Positions 1 to 7,534 of a DNA stretch of 33,798 bases are shown piece by piece (positions within the stretch are counted from its first letter, which is position 1; each line of letters opens with the position of its first letter). The position numbers were made by a program, and so were the translations under genes. Source of the DNA: an uncultured Subdoligranulum sp. (lineage in GTDB: Bacteria; Bacillota; Clostridia; Oscillospirales; Ruminococcaceae); NCBI GenBank assembly GCA_945830575.1, contig CALZZE010000027.1, positions 1 to 33,798 on the forward strand. The letters run 5' to 3'. The notes under the pieces are model-generated. The model did no database searches, was not told the origin of the DNA, and saw only the letters and a list, made by a program, of their open reading frames with translations.

Positions 1-1
1 C

Positions 2-883
2 ATGGCCGAGGCGGTCTTCCACATGCTTGATGAGATCCTCGGAAATGCCATCATCCTTCAAGCGGTCATGGAGCTGCTCGATGATGGTCTTGACGATGAA
101 GATATTGGGACGCTCGTTGTGGCCACCCACGTTGTAGATTTCACCAATCTTTCCACCATTGGCCACCATATCGATGGCCTTGCAGTGATCCTCCACATAC
201 AGCCAGTCACGGATCTGCATACCGTCACCGTACACAGGGAGCTGCTTGTGATGTTTGACGTTGTTGATCATCAGCGGAATCAGCTTTTCCGGGAACTGGT
301 AAGGACCGTAGTTGTTGGAGCAGCGGGTGATATTTACCGGCATACCATAGGTATCATGGAACGCCTGCACAAAGTGGTCTGCACTAGCCTTGGAAGAAGA
401 GTACGGGCTGTGCGGATTGATGGGCGTGGTCTCCATGAAGTACCCCTCTGCACCCAAAGCGCCATAGACCTCATCGGTAGATACCTGCAGGTACTTCTTG
501 CCCTCTTTCCAAGTCTTAGTTGCAGCATCGTACCAGGCTTCCTTTGCTCTCTGGAGCAGGTTGACCGTACCCATTACATTGGTCTGGACAAAAATTTCCG
601 GATTGGCAATGGAGCGATCCACATGACTTTCCGCAGCGAAGTTGATGACATAGTCAAAGTCATACTTTTCAAACAGAGAAGCGACCAACTCCTTGTCGCA
701 GATATCGCCCTGGACAAATACATGGCGAGGGTCGCCCTCTACGCCCTTGAGGTTTTCCAGATTGCCTGCATAGGTCAGCTTGTCGAGGTTGACGAGCAGG
801 ATGTCGTCATATTTCTTCAGCATGTAGTAAACAAAGTTGGAGCCGATAAAGCCGGCGCAACCAGTAATCAGATATTTCTTCAT
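2..883 (-). CDS. rfbB: dTDP-glucose 4,6-dehydratase, 3' end cut by window edge
   Basis: Converts dTDP-glucose to dTDP-4-keto-6-deoxyglucose, the second step of dTDP-rhamnose synthesis in the cytoplasm. The 294 visible codons begin at ATG 883-881. They show the NAD-binding Rossmann signature TGCAGFIGS at residues 7-15, the S-T-D-E-V-Y-G active-site segment, and the YSSSK catalytic Tyr/Lys pair typical of extended short-chain dehydrogenases. No stop is reached before the window edge; family members are about 320-350 aa, so only the C-terminus is missing. It is the third gene of a ugd-rfbA-rfbB unit, 55 bases after rfbA. rfbC and rfbD would be expected outside the window. Family assignment is secure from sequence; pathway membership follows from the rfbA neighbour. 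Confidence 0.95.
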   Translation of the reverse strand, partial: MKKYLITGCAGFIGSNFVYYMLKKYDDILLVNLDKLTYAGNLENLKGVEGDPRHVFVQGDICDKELVASLFEKYDFDYVINFAAESHVDRSIANPEIFVQTNVMGTVNLLQRAKEAWYDAATKTWKEGKKYLQVSTDEVYGALGAEGYFMETTPINPHSPYSSSKASADHFVQAFHDTYGMPVNITRCSNNYGPYQFPEKLIPLMINNVKHHKQLPVYGDGMQIRDWLYVEDHCKAIDMVANGGKIGEIYNVGGHNERPNIFIVKTIIEQLHDRLKDDGISEDLIKHVEDRLGH

Positions 884-938
884 ATACTTTCTTCCCCTAT
901 TCCTTATATAAATATGTTCAACTGTAGGCACCGCGTAA

Positions 939-1835
939 TCAATGCAGCACATCGAGGTACTTGCCGTCCAAAACGTCCTTCAGATACTGACCGTACTGGT
1001 TCTTCTTGAGGACTTCATATACTTCAAGAACGTCCTCACGTCTGATCCAGCCATTCAAATACGCAATTTCCTCAAGGCAAGCAATCTTGCGGTGCTGGTG
1101 CTGCTCGATTGTCTTCACAAAATTTGTTGCATCCACAAGGCTCTCATGTGTGCCGGTGTCCAACCAAGTAAAGCCCTGACCCAACAACTCGACGTTCAGT
1201 GTGCCATCCTCAAGATAGATGCGGTTCAGATCGGTAATCTCCAACTCTCCGCGGGCGGAAGGTTTAAGGTTCTTTGCGTACTCCACAACCCGATTGTCAT
1301 AAAAATACAGGCCAGTGACACAGTAATTGCTCTTCGGATGAGCAGGCTTTTCCTCAATCGAAATCGCCTTGCCGTCCTTATCGAACTCCACAATACCGAA
1401 CCGTTCCGGGTCGTCCACATAATAGCCAAACACAGTAGCACCCTTGCCGGACTCTGCATTCTCCACAGCGGCTTTCAGGCGTTTTTTCAAGCCGTGGCCG
1501 GCAAAGATGTTATCACCCAAAACCATGGCCACAGTGTCATTGCCAATAAAATCAGCACCAATAATAAACGCCTGCGCCAGTCCGTCCGGGGAGGGCTGGA
1601 CAGCGTAGGTGAGATTGACACCAAACTGATGACCATCTCCCAGCAAGTCCTGGAAGCGAGGCGTATCCTGTGGTGTGGAAATAATCAAAATATCCCTAAT
1701 GCCCGCATTCATGAGGACGGACATCGGGTAATAAATCATGGGTTTATCATAAATCGGCAGGAGCTGCTTCGATGTAACCTTCGTCAACGGATACAGACGA
1801 GTGCCTGAGCCGCCTGCTAAAATAATACCTTTCAT
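939..1835 (-). CDS. rfbA: Glucose-1-phosphate thymidylyltransferase
   Basis: Makes dTDP-glucose from dTTP and glucose-1-phosphate, the first step of the dTDP-rhamnose pathway. The 298-aa product is the normal RmlA length. It begins with the nucleotidyltransferase signature [11 protein letters not shown] (residues 8-18), followed by [15 protein letters not shown] with the catalytic/binding Lys and Asp residues. The later GDN motif (metal and sugar nucleotide binding) and the IEEKP segment of RmlA are also present. It starts 17 bases after ugd and precedes rfbB by 55 bases, so the three genes are almost certainly one transcript. No defect is visible. Confidence 0.96.
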   Translation of the reverse strand: MKGIILAGGSGTRLYPLTKVTSKQLLPIYDKPMIYYPMSVLMNAGIRDILIISTPQDTPRFQDLLGDGHQFGVNLTYAVQPSPDGLAQAFIIGADFIGNDTVAMVLGDNIFAGHGLKKRLKAAVENAESGKGATVFGYYVDDPERFGIVEFDKDGKAISIEEKPAHPKSNYCVTGLYFYDNRVVEYAKNLKPSARGELEITDLNRIYLEDGTLNVELLGQGFTWLDTGTHESLVDATNFVKTIEQHQHRKIACLEEIAYLNGWIRREDVLEVYEVLKKNQYGQYLKDVLDGKYLDVLH

Positions 1836-1852
1836 AACTTTACTTCCTTTCT

Positions 1853-3100
1853 TTAGTCCCTGCCGAACAGGTCCCTTGTGTATACTTTCTCTTTCACATC
1901 ATCAAGGCACCCATCGTACCTGTTTGCGATGATGGCGTCGCTCATATGTTTGAATTTCTCCAGATCATTGACTACGACGCTTCCGAAGAACTTCTCGCCA
2001 TCTTCCAGCGTCGGCTCGTATATAATCACAGTTGCGCCCTTTGCCTTCACACGCTTCATGACGCCCTGGATGCTGCTCTGGCGGAAATTATCTGAGTTAC
2101 TCTTCATGGTCAAACGGAAAACACCGATGACCACGTTCTTCTCATAACTCTTATTCCACTGGTTCTCCTCGCCATATCCGTAGTACCCAGCCAGTCTCAG
2201 TACTCTGTCTGCGATGAAATCCTTCCGCGTCCTATTGCTGTCTACGATGGCCGACATCATGTTCTGAGGAACATCCACATAGTTGGCCAGCAGCTGTTTG
2301 GTGTCTTTCGGCAGACAGTAACCGCCATAACCAAAACTGGGATTGTTGTAGTGCGTCCCGATACGCGGGTCGAGGCACACGCCCTCAATGATCTGCTTTG
2401 TGTTCAACCCTTTGCTCTCTGCGTATGTATCGAGTTCATTGAAGTACGCAACTCGCAGGGCAAGATAAGTGTTGGCAAACAGTTTTACTGCTTCTGCCTC
2501 AGTGAAGCCCATGAATAGCGTGTCTATGTTCTCTTTGACAGCGCCCTCTTGGAGCAGCTCGGCAAAGGTGTGAGCAGCCTGTGTCAGTTGCTCGTCCTCT
2601 ACATCTGTGCCGACGATTATCCTGCTGGGGAACAAATTATCGTACAGCGCCTTGGACTCGCGCAAAAACTCGGGACTGAAGATGATGTTCTTGCAGTTGT
2701 ACTTCTCCCGGACGGAAGCCGTATATCCAACCGGCACGGTGGACTTGATAACCATGATTGCGCTCGGATTCGCCTTCATGACCAACTCGATCACATTTTC
2801 CACAGCCGCCGTATTGAAGTGCTGGGTAACGGAATCGTAATTTGTCGGAGCCGCAATAACAACAAAGTCCGCATTGCTATAGGCGCTCTCGGCATCCAGC
2901 GTTGCGGTCAAATCCAGTTCCTTCTCAGCGAGGTATTTCTCGATATACTCATCCTGAATCGGGGACTTCCGATTATTGATAAGGTCCACTTTTTCTGGTA
3001 CAATATCCACAGCATAGACCTTATTGTGTTGTGCCAGCAGCACTGCGAGGGACAATCCCACATAGCCGGTACCGGCAACTGCAATCGTGTACTTTTTCAT
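1853..3100 (-). CDS. ugd: UDP-glucose 6-dehydrogenase
   Basis: Oxidises UDP-glucose to UDP-glucuronate with two NAD+, providing uronic acid for exopolysaccharide or capsule. The 415-aa protein has an N-terminal Rossmann fold ([10 protein letters not shown], residues 11-20), the middle-domain segment with [17 protein letters not shown], and the catalytic Cys motif [12 protein letters not shown]. The C-terminal UDP-binding domain is present. The length fits the compact bacterial Ugd group. ATG 3100-3098 has a plausible ribosome site (GAGGAGTAAGC). It is the first intact gene of the operon. A broken second copy of its 5' quarter lies about 640 bases upstream at 3745-4006, next to the probable promoter. 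Family call is firm; the polymer made is unknown. Confidence 0.95.
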   Translation of the reverse strand: MKKYTIAVAGTGYVGLSLAVLLAQHNKVYAVDIVPEKVDLINNRKSPIQDEYIEKYLAEKELDLTATLDAESAYSNADFVVIAAPTNYDSVTQHFNTAAVENVIELVMKANPSAIMVIKSTVPVGYTASVREKYNCKNIIFSPEFLRESKALYDNLFPSRIIVGTDVEDEQLTQAAHTFAELLQEGAVKENIDTLFMGFTEAEAVKLFANTYLALRVAYFNELDTYAESKGLNTKQIIEGVCLDPRIGTHYNNPSFGYGGYCLPKDTKQLLANYVDVPQNMMSAIVDSNRTRKDFIADRVLRLAGYYGYGEENQWNKSYEKNVVIGVFRLTMKSNSDNFRQSSIQGVMKRVKAKGATVIIYEPTLEDGEKFFGSVVVNDLEKFKHMSDAIIANRYDGCLDDVKEKVYTRDLFGRD

Positions 3101-3744
3101 GCTTACTCCTCTATCTGGTAGGAATCTCTATATTAATCACTGTGGTTATCATCGGAGATGATGTTGTCATCAATGGCTGCTCACAGCGCGGAATCTTCTG
3201 CACTGAACTTCTCAACATTCTTATAGGGTAGACCTGCCATGATGTGTATATCGTCTTATCCACACTCGACACCCCTACGGGCTTCATCATCCTCTGCCCT
3301 CTCGACTGCCCATGCCGGCCCAAATCCCCATTCTCATCAAAACAATTTCATTTATTGTCGAGGTCGTTCTCTGCTGATGATTTGTTCATTTATTCCAATC
3401 ATCTTCAATAATCATCCTCATTTATTTGTAAAACTTGTACATCTTCTATCTTTCTCACCCTATACCGCCCCAGAAAAATGAGCTTATCACCTTCCGTTCT
3501 CCTCTACCCCAAACTCTCCCGGAAAGATAGCTTTTTCGCTCATCCCTCATTTTCGTCCGTTACCCTACATACCGCATGAAAAATGAGGTTATCATCACCC
3601 ACTAGCTTCGACCCAAAATTTTCGCAGAAATATAGGTTTTTAGAGGGGGTAAAAGGGTGATTTATCGGACAATAAATCGCAAAAGTTAGATGATAACTAC
3701 ACCGCCGTTTTACTCATGAAAACTCGACTGAAAATTTAGGGTAG
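3101..3744. other. Noncoding spacer upstream of intact ugd
   Basis: About 640 bases without a convincing gene on either strand. Short open frames here lack ribosome sites and recognisable protein features. The stretch is more AT-rich than the flanking genes and contains the degenerate repeat pair at 3473-3641. It separates the truncated ugd copy from the intact ugd, so it may be decayed coding DNA or recombination debris. I cannot identify what it was. Confidence 0.6.
3473..3641. repeat. Two degenerate ~64-bp direct repeats
   Basis: Copy 1 (3473-3536) and copy 2 (3578-3641) both begin GAAAAATGAG, continue with TTATCA, share an internal ACCCAAA segment, and end in ATAG followed by TTTTT. They align along their length with small gaps. 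No gene or known element explains them; they may be decayed copies of a regulatory or intergenic repeat. Confidence 0.5.
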
Positions 3745-4006
3745 ACATTGGTCGGAGCTGCAATAACAACAAAGTCCGCATTGCTGTAGGCAAATTTGAC
3801 GGCCAGCGTTGCGGTCAAATCCAGTTTCTTTGCAGCCAGATACTTTCAAAATACTCATCCTGAATCGGGGGTTTCCGGTTATTAATCAGTTCAACCTTCT
3901 CTGGGACGAAATCCACAGCGCATACTTTCTGGCGCTGTAAGAGCAATGTGGAAATTAAAAGCTAAGGCAAGTCATTACCAGCAACCGTAATCGTATGATT
4001 CTTCAT
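3745..4006 (-). pseudogene. Truncated, frameshifted ugd 5' fragment
   Basis: This stretch aligns with the first ~85 codons of the intact ugd at 1853-3100. It starts with its own ATG (4006-4004), reads MKNHTITVAGN, then hits an in-frame stop (TAG) after 14 codons. A single-base deletion follows where ugd encodes DEYIEKY. The match continues to the residues equal to APTN and then stops abruptly near 3745. The bases differ from the intact gene at many places, so it is a diverged or long-decayed copy rather than a recent duplication. It lies directly downstream of the probable operon promoter and presumably was once the first gene of the sugar operon. It cannot make a functional dehydrogenase. 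Confidence 0.85.
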
Positions 4007-4248
4007 AATACTTTCTCTTTGATTGAGTATTTCTTTTCTGCAATCACAGTGACAGCACTCATAATGCCTTTCGTACTGACGGTATTCATCAGCGGGCGAC
4101 ATGGGGTATTAGCACCGCTCAGCGAATCAGATAAGACAAATAAAATATGTAGAAATTTATCAATTTTAGCATGCTGATAAATTTGCCTTGTACTATTTTT
4201 AAAAGATAATATCGATTAGTACCTTTTTGAATACAGTTTTTCATGATT
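4007..4248 (-). other. 5' leader of the nucleotide-sugar operon
   Basis: About 240 bases between the promoter at 4249-4277 and the truncated ugd start. It contains a perfect 10-bp inverted repeat, AAATTTATCA (4153-4162) with TGATAAATTT (4175-4184), and no convincing ORF. The repeat has no following T-run on the minus strand, so it is not a simple terminator. It could be an operator or an RNA hairpin in a long leader, as is common for polysaccharide operons; I do not recognise a named leader motif. Confidence 0.4.
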
Positions 4249-4277
4249 ATTATAACACAATCCGTATCGTATTGCAA
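4249..4277 (-). promoter_or_regulatory. Sigma-A promoter for the ugd-rfbA-rfbB region
   Basis: On the minus strand, TTGCAA (4272-4277) and TATAAT (4249-4254) are separated by exactly 17 bases. Transcription would start near 4242 and run through the truncated ugd copy into intact ugd, rfbA and rfbB. No stronger promoter was seen between here and ugd. Confidence 0.7.
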
Positions 4278-4588
4278 CAAGAAGAAGAGATGCTTCATGT
4301 GAAAGTAGCTGGAATCATCAAATTGATATATAAAAACATCCTTAACATTTTTATTTTGCTTTTATCAATGCTTCTTTTATTAGAAGGAAAACAAGCAAAT
4401 CACAGTCTTCCTCGCTGGAATGAACAAAATGATAGATCATCCATTACCAGTTTTTCAGTCTTCAGATGTAATTTCTGCGTACGCGTGTGTTTTCGTTTAC
4501 ACACAAAAATCCCCCTGATGTACGTTTTTCTACACCAGGGGGGATTTTTCTATTGTGTCAGTTCAATCTCGATGAAGTTTCAGGATAA
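4278..4588. other. Spacer between sugar operon promoter and element left end
   Basis: This stretch holds no credible gene. A plus-strand open frame through it (4227-4622) runs straight across the terminator at 4505-4552 and lacks family features. On the inferred pre-insertion chromosome this was the intergenic region downstream of guaA. Confidence 0.6.
4505..4552 (-). terminator. Strong hairpin terminator, probably the original guaA terminator
   Basis: A long GC-rich stem (CCCCCTGATGTA pairing with TACACCAGGGGGG) is flanked by A and T runs, so it works on the minus strand (TTTTT after the stem) and possibly on both. It lies 37 bases downstream of the stranded guaA-type stop codon at 4589-4591, which suggests it terminated guaA before the element inserted. 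Confidence 0.85.
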
Positions 4589-4601
4589 TCACTCCCACTC
4601 G
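4589..4601 (-). other. attL: displaced original guaA 3' end
   Basis: On the minus strand this reads CGAGTGGGAGTGA, which encodes the E-W-E-stop end found in most GuaA proteins. The present guaA instead ends CGAGTTTGAATGA (15222-15234). The two 13-mers share 10 positions including an uninterrupted CGAGT, the likely crossover. On the minus strand the bases CCACT-TGGCG-AGTGG around it form an inverted repeat, as expected for integrase core sites. Confidence 0.75.
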
Positions 4602-4703
4602 CCAAGTGGAAACGCTCTCTAAACTTTTTTGTATAGACCGTTTGATTCCATTTGGCTTAATTTGATACCTATTATCCCAATCCTATGGGGTATCCGACTT
4701 TCT

Positions 4704-4734
4704 GCTATCAAAAAGCTATCAGGGGATGCTATCA
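4704..4734. repeat. Left-end integrase arm-type sites (3 x GCTATCA)
   Basis: Three direct copies of GCTATCA begin at 4704, 4715 and 4728. The first two, 11 bases apart and preceded by TCT, match the pair at the right end (15135 and 15146). They lie about 100-135 bases inside the left end, where arm-binding sites of Tn916-type integrases are found. Confidence 0.6.
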
Positions 4735-4757
4735 ATAGCGGAAAGATTCCACCTGAG

Positions 4758-4985
4758 TTATCCTCGTGGAGGGAACGGATCATGCCCGTGAGAATCCTTG
4801 TCGCGGATTTCTCCATTTGGACGATGGATAACAAGCTCGGATTCCTGATTGCGGGAAATGCTCCGTGCAATTTTGATTGCTTCTGCTTGTGTCTGGGTTC
4901 TCGCTGTAGCGCGGGAGTTCCCTTCGCCTTTTACCTGCCACCCGCCATTGGGGTGCGGAGTTACGTGCTGATTTTTTCCTTTCAT
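4758..4985 (-). CDS. DUF2188 domain protein
   Basis: A 75-aa protein of the DUF2188 family, whose function is unknown. Family features are clear: the N-terminal HVTPHPNGGWQVKGEGNSRA, the TQAEAIKIAR helix, and the closing RDKDSHGHDPFPPRG. Nearly the whole protein is the domain. ATG 4985-4983 follows a GAAAGGATGATAGT ribosome site. It is the last gene before the element's left end and lies just after a terminator hairpin (5000-5036), so its expression depends on read-through or an unseen promoter. DUF2188 proteins are often found scattered in mobile DNA and near defence genes; any link to the restriction system here is inference from position. Confidence 0.9.
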   Translation of the reverse strand: MKGKNQHVTPHPNGGWQVKGEGNSRATARTQTQAEAIKIARSISRNQESELVIHRPNGEIRDKDSHGHDPFPPRG

Positions 4986-4999
4986 ACTATCATCCTTTC

Positions 5000-5036
5000 A
5001 AAAAATGAAAAGGATGAAACCGCCAACATCCTTTTT
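5000..5036 (-). terminator. Terminator between the 43-aa gene and DUF2188 gene
   Basis: On the minus strand AAAAGGATG pairs with CATCCTTTT around a TTGGCGGTTT loop and is followed by ATTTTTT. It comes directly after the 43-aa ORF and 15 bases before the DUF2188 start, so it could act as an attenuator for that gene. Confidence 0.7.
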
Positions 5037-5043
5037 GTGGTTG

Positions 5044-5175
5044 TTATTTTCGAGTTTTTACGGGAATGCAAAATGCTTTCAAGCCATACTGACTGGCGTA
5101 AATGCGCTTGCCATTTTTAAGCGTAATAAACGCAGTATAGATGTACTCTACGGCATCGTTATGAGTTTCTCTCAT
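5044..5175 (-). CDS. 43-aa small protein, function unknown
   Basis: A 43-codon ORF from ATG 5175-5173 to TAA 5046-5044. It has a very strong ribosome site (AAGGAGGTG, 8 bases before the ATG) and a terminator directly after the stop. The peptide begins MRETHNDAVEYIYTAFITLK and continues NGKRIYASQYGLKAF, a pattern of beta-like segments with several aromatic residues and a basic C-terminus. I do not recognise a named family. Its strong start signal and placement downstream of the 128-aa gene make it a credible expressed gene rather than a chance frame. Confidence 0.65.
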   Translation of the reverse strand: MRETHNDAVEYIYTAFITLKNGKRIYASQYGLKAFCIPVKTRK

Positions 5176-5228
5176 AAACACAGCACCTCCTTCAAACGGG
5201 ATTTTTCCGAAACGAATTTCGGATTCGC

Positions 5229-5257
5229 TTGAAAAAGGTAAACACAGCCGTTATACT
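5229..5257 (+). promoter_or_regulatory. Plus-strand promoter for a mini-transcript
   Basis: TTGAAA (5229-5234) and TATACT (5252-5257) are separated by exactly 17 bases on the plus strand, against the direction of all neighbouring genes. Initiation would fall near 5263-5266, almost on the ATG at 5267, and the transcript would end at the terminator at 5311-5348. Confidence 0.55.
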
Positions 5258-5266
5258 TAACTTGTC

Positions 5267-5338
5267 ATGGAGAAGTATAGGCGGTTTGACCGTATTTACT
5301 TTTCAAACTGGAGCTTATTCGAGCTGGAACTCGGATAA
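5267..5338 (+). CDS. Possible leaderless 23-aa peptide or small RNA
   Basis: From ATG 5267 a 23-codon frame reads MEKYRRFDRIYFSNWSLFEL and ends E-L-G-stop inside the terminator stem (TAA 5336-5338). It has no ribosome site and would start 1-4 bases after the predicted transcript start, so translation would be leaderless. The amphipathic, aromatic composition looks like a real peptide, but the same 85 bases could equally be a small RNA with no protein product. It is antisense to the spacer upstream of the 43-aa gene. I do not recognise a family. The promoter-ORF-terminator arrangement is seen in the sequence; expression is inference. Confidence 0.35.
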   Translation: MEKYRRFDRIYFSNWSLFELELG

Positions 5339-5348
5339 GCTCTTTTTT
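5311..5348 (+). terminator. Plus-strand rho-independent terminator
   Basis: A 13-bp stem, GAGCTTATTCGAG with CTCGGATAAGCTC, has one G-T wobble and a CTGGAA loop and is followed by six T's. The T-run is only on the plus-strand side, so it ends a plus-strand transcript. Confidence 0.85.
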
Positions 5349-5380
5349 ATGTCATACAGCCAAAGCTGTCGGACAGCGGA

Positions 5381-5767
5381 CTACTTCAATTCACTTGCCT
5401 GGGTAAGATCAAACAGCATGGCCTGATCTTCTTTAAGTAATACTCCATCAACTCGATAACCGCATTTAGATAAATCCCAATGCATGATCCCTTGAATTGT
5501 ATTAAGAAGATCGCGACCGTTCCAGCGCACAGAAAGTGCATTTGACTTCTTTTCCTTGTTATAAAAAGTCGCGGCGTTTGGGGTGTCTTGTGCGCATGGT
5601 TGTACGGCTATACGTTTTGTTTCTTCATCAATAAGGAGGCGAACATATTCCGGATATTCCAACTTCATTATGACTGACTTGTTGAAGGTCATGCCGTTGA
5701 TTGTTATCGAGACGTATGGTACACCTTCGTTGAAATTAAACGGTTTAAAATTTTCGAGAAGTGACAT
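5381..5767 (-). CDS. 128-aa conserved-looking protein of unknown function
   Basis: A 128-aa soluble protein starting at ATG 5767-5765 after a good ribosome site (AAAGGAGTGAGG). No signal peptide or membrane segment is visible. It contains the segments FNEGVPYVSITINGMTFNKS and VRWNGRDLLNTIQGIMHWD, which look like a compact alpha/beta domain, but I cannot name the family. It lies 133 bases after vsr and has its own promoter (5794-5822) with a perfect palindrome at the -35 box, so it is separately controlled from the restriction genes. Its position in the restriction-modification cargo suggests an accessory role, which is inference only. Confidence 0.8.
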   Translation of the reverse strand: MSLLENFKPFNFNEGVPYVSITINGMTFNKSVIMKLEYPEYVRLLIDEETKRIAVQPCAQDTPNAATFYNKEKKSNALSVRWNGRDLLNTIQGIMHWDLSKCGYRVDGVLLKEDQAMLFDLTQASELK

Positions 5768-5793
5768 TCTCGCCTCACTCCTTTCTGCAAAGC

Positions 5794-5832
5794 ATTATAG
5801 CACACTGTCAGAAATAATGCAACAATATTGTT
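5794..5832 (-). promoter_or_regulatory. Promoter of the 128-aa gene with palindromic operator
   Basis: On the minus strand TTGCAT (5817-5822) and TATAAT (5794-5799) are 17 bases apart. The perfect 12-bp palindrome AACAATATTGTT (5821-5832) overlaps the upstream edge of the -35 box and is a candidate repressor or activator site. Confidence 0.65.
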
Positions 5833-5900
5833 CCGATTCTTCACTCGATCTTGCTTCAAAAAAATCTTATCAAATTCAAATATGCGCTCGACATAGCTTC

Positions 5901-6356
5901 TTACATTATTTCTGTGTTCTTCTCGTTCGATTTTATAAAGAAAATGATCTTTGCGAGCGCACGTTCTTCTTCAATCTTGTCTCTCTGCATACGCCGAATT
6001 GCACATTCCCATACCGTTAAGAGCTTAATGCCACGCTCCAGCAATTCAGCTTTCACCACAGCATCCCGCTGGACGTTATCATCAAACTTCTTTTGCCAAA
6101 ACTCCACGCGGCTCTTTGGCGTATATGCGTATTTGCAGTCTGGGTGACGATGCCAGAAGCAACCGTTGACGAAAATCGCCGTATTGTATTTACGCAGAAA
6201 AATATCAGGATGCCCCGGAACAGACTTATCTGCAATCCGATAACGATAGCCCTGTGCAAAAAGCAGTTTCCGCAGATACACTTCGGGCTTTGTGTTTTTT
6301 GATCGTATCGCAGACATATTCTGACTGCGCTTTTCCGGAGAAACAATATCCGCCAT
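5901..6356 (-). CDS. vsr: Very short patch repair endonuclease (Vsr)
   Basis: Nicks next to the T of T:G mismatches formed when the 5-methylcytosine made by a C5 methyltransferase deaminates, and so limits C-to-T mutation at the methylated sites. The 151-aa protein starts at ATG 6356-6354, which overlaps the restriction-gene stop as TGATG, indicating translational coupling; an upstream in-frame extension would lie inside the restriction gene and is rejected. It begins MADIVSPEKRSQNMSAIRSK, the Vsr N-terminus. Catalytic Asp51 is in PGHPDIFL and His69 is in GCFWHRH. C66, H71, C74 and C118 (in TVWEC) fit the zinc site. Position 64 is Asn where E. coli has His, a common variant. It is a natural partner of a Dcm/EcoRII-type methylase. 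Confidence 0.95.
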   Translation of the reverse strand: MADIVSPEKRSQNMSAIRSKNTKPEVYLRKLLFAQGYRYRIADKSVPGHPDIFLRKYNTAIFVNGCFWHRHPDCKYAYTPKSRVEFWQKKFDDNVQRDAVVKAELLERGIKLLTVWECAIRRMQRDKIEEERALAKIIFFIKSNEKNTEIM

Positions 6357-7534
6357 CAGAGTCCTTCGACCTCGCGCACATAAGAAACGAACTTTGAAAG
6401 CGTCCATATTCTGTCCTGACGATCTGCGGGATAGGATGTAATGTATTGTCTGGGAACAACAAGAATAACATTCTCGCTCTGCATTTCGTCCATCTGTGCA
6501 GGGGAGATTCCCTGCTGGAGCGTACAGAGATATTTGGGCCTGTCACGCAAACGGTCGGCTTCATTGATAACCTGACGCCAACGATCCTTGCAGGTCGTTT
6601 TTGCAGCCAGAGAGATCAGCCTTTCTGTAGGGAAAGTCATATCATGATACGATGCCTGCGAAGGGAAGATAAAGTCCGGTTTCTTGTTGCCCTCTGTAAC
6701 AGCCTGTGCGGTGTATATGATTTCATTGCCGTCAAAGATTGCAGAAAGGTGATGCTCCAGACTCTTTCCCGCGCGGCTCTTTCTGCGGTTCAGAACCATA
6801 TTTGCCATCGTGATAAATTCGTCTACGGACGTAAATCCGCGTGCGATGGCATCTCCATATCGTGCGTGTTCAATCGCGCGGAAAAGTGCATACTCTGTAT
6901 TTGTCCAGTCGATGATCTTACGGTCAGGATTCGTGCGGATAAATTCAAGATGGTCATATACACGGTTCTGAATGTCACGAGCTGCTGCGGACATTTCTTC
7001 TGAGAGAGGAAAATCTACTGTCAGCCCTGCAATAAACTCCTGAATGGCAATCCGTTCCTGCGTTTCTTCCTGTACCCGCCCAGCATCAATCAACTGATTT
7101 GTTTCTGTTGGACTGATGCCGAATGCGTCAAGGAACTGGTCGATATCTTCTTCGGAATTCAGTACAAATGCCTGATAATCCTCAGCATCACATTTTGTAA
7201 ATACAAAAAGCGCCCCTGTATACTCCGGTCGCAGGAAAGGAAAACCGCGCCCGAAGTTTGTAATCCGATACTCGTTTCGTGTACCCTTTCCGTAGTAAAT
7301 AAACCGGGTATCTGTTTCAATACCGTCCTGCCATTTGACCTTTACCCATTTTTCCTTGTTCGTCCCCTTGATACCCGGTTCATCAAAAAGGATGGGGATT
7401 GACGGCTTTGAAATATAGATTCCCGCCTGATGCCCTCCAGTCAAGCCGGTATCATTTGCCGCAAGAAACTTGCAATAAGCTCTCTGACCGCTCAGAACAG
7501 CCTGTATTGCCTGAATTGCATATCCTTCTGGCAT
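6356..7534 (-). CDS. EcoRII-family type II restriction endonuclease
   Basis: Cuts unmethylated DNA, probably at a CCWGG or CCNGG-type site judging from the family and the partner methylase. The 392-aa protein matches the ~400-aa EcoRII architecture: an N-terminal effector-binding domain (about 1-170) and a C-terminal PD-(D/E)XK catalytic domain (about 180-390). The active-site residues are D287 in KKPDFIFPS, K312 in LAAKTTCKDRWRQ and R318. The D-to-K and K-to-R spacings of 25 and 6 equal those I recall for EcoRII (D299, K324, R330). The ATG lies directly after the methylase stop, and its own stop overlaps vsr. EcoRII needs two sites for efficient cutting; whether this homologue does is untested. 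Confidence 0.9.
   Translation of the reverse strand: MPEGYAIQAIQAVLSGQRAYCKFLAANDTGLTGGHQAGIYISKPSIPILFDEPGIKGTNKEKWVKVKWQDGIETDTRFIYYGKGTRNEYRITNFGRGFPFLRPEYTGALFVFTKCDAEDYQAFVLNSEEDIDQFLDAFGISPTETNQLIDAGRVQEETQERIAIQEFIAGLTVDFPLSEEMSAAARDIQNRVYDHLEFIRTNPDRKIIDWTNTEYALFRAIEHARYGDAIARGFTSVDEFITMANMVLNRRKSRAGKSLEHHLSAIFDGNEIIYTAQAVTEGNKKPDFIFPSQASYHDMTFPTERLISLAAKTTCKDRWRQVINEADRLRDRPKYLCTLQQGISPAQMDEMQSENVILVVPRQYITSYPADRQDRIWTLSKFVSYVREVEGL

Noticed and set aside
4227-4622. 131-aa plus-strand open frame
   Set aside because: It reads straight through the strong terminator at 4505-4552 and the guaA-end remnant, and has no ribosome site or family match.
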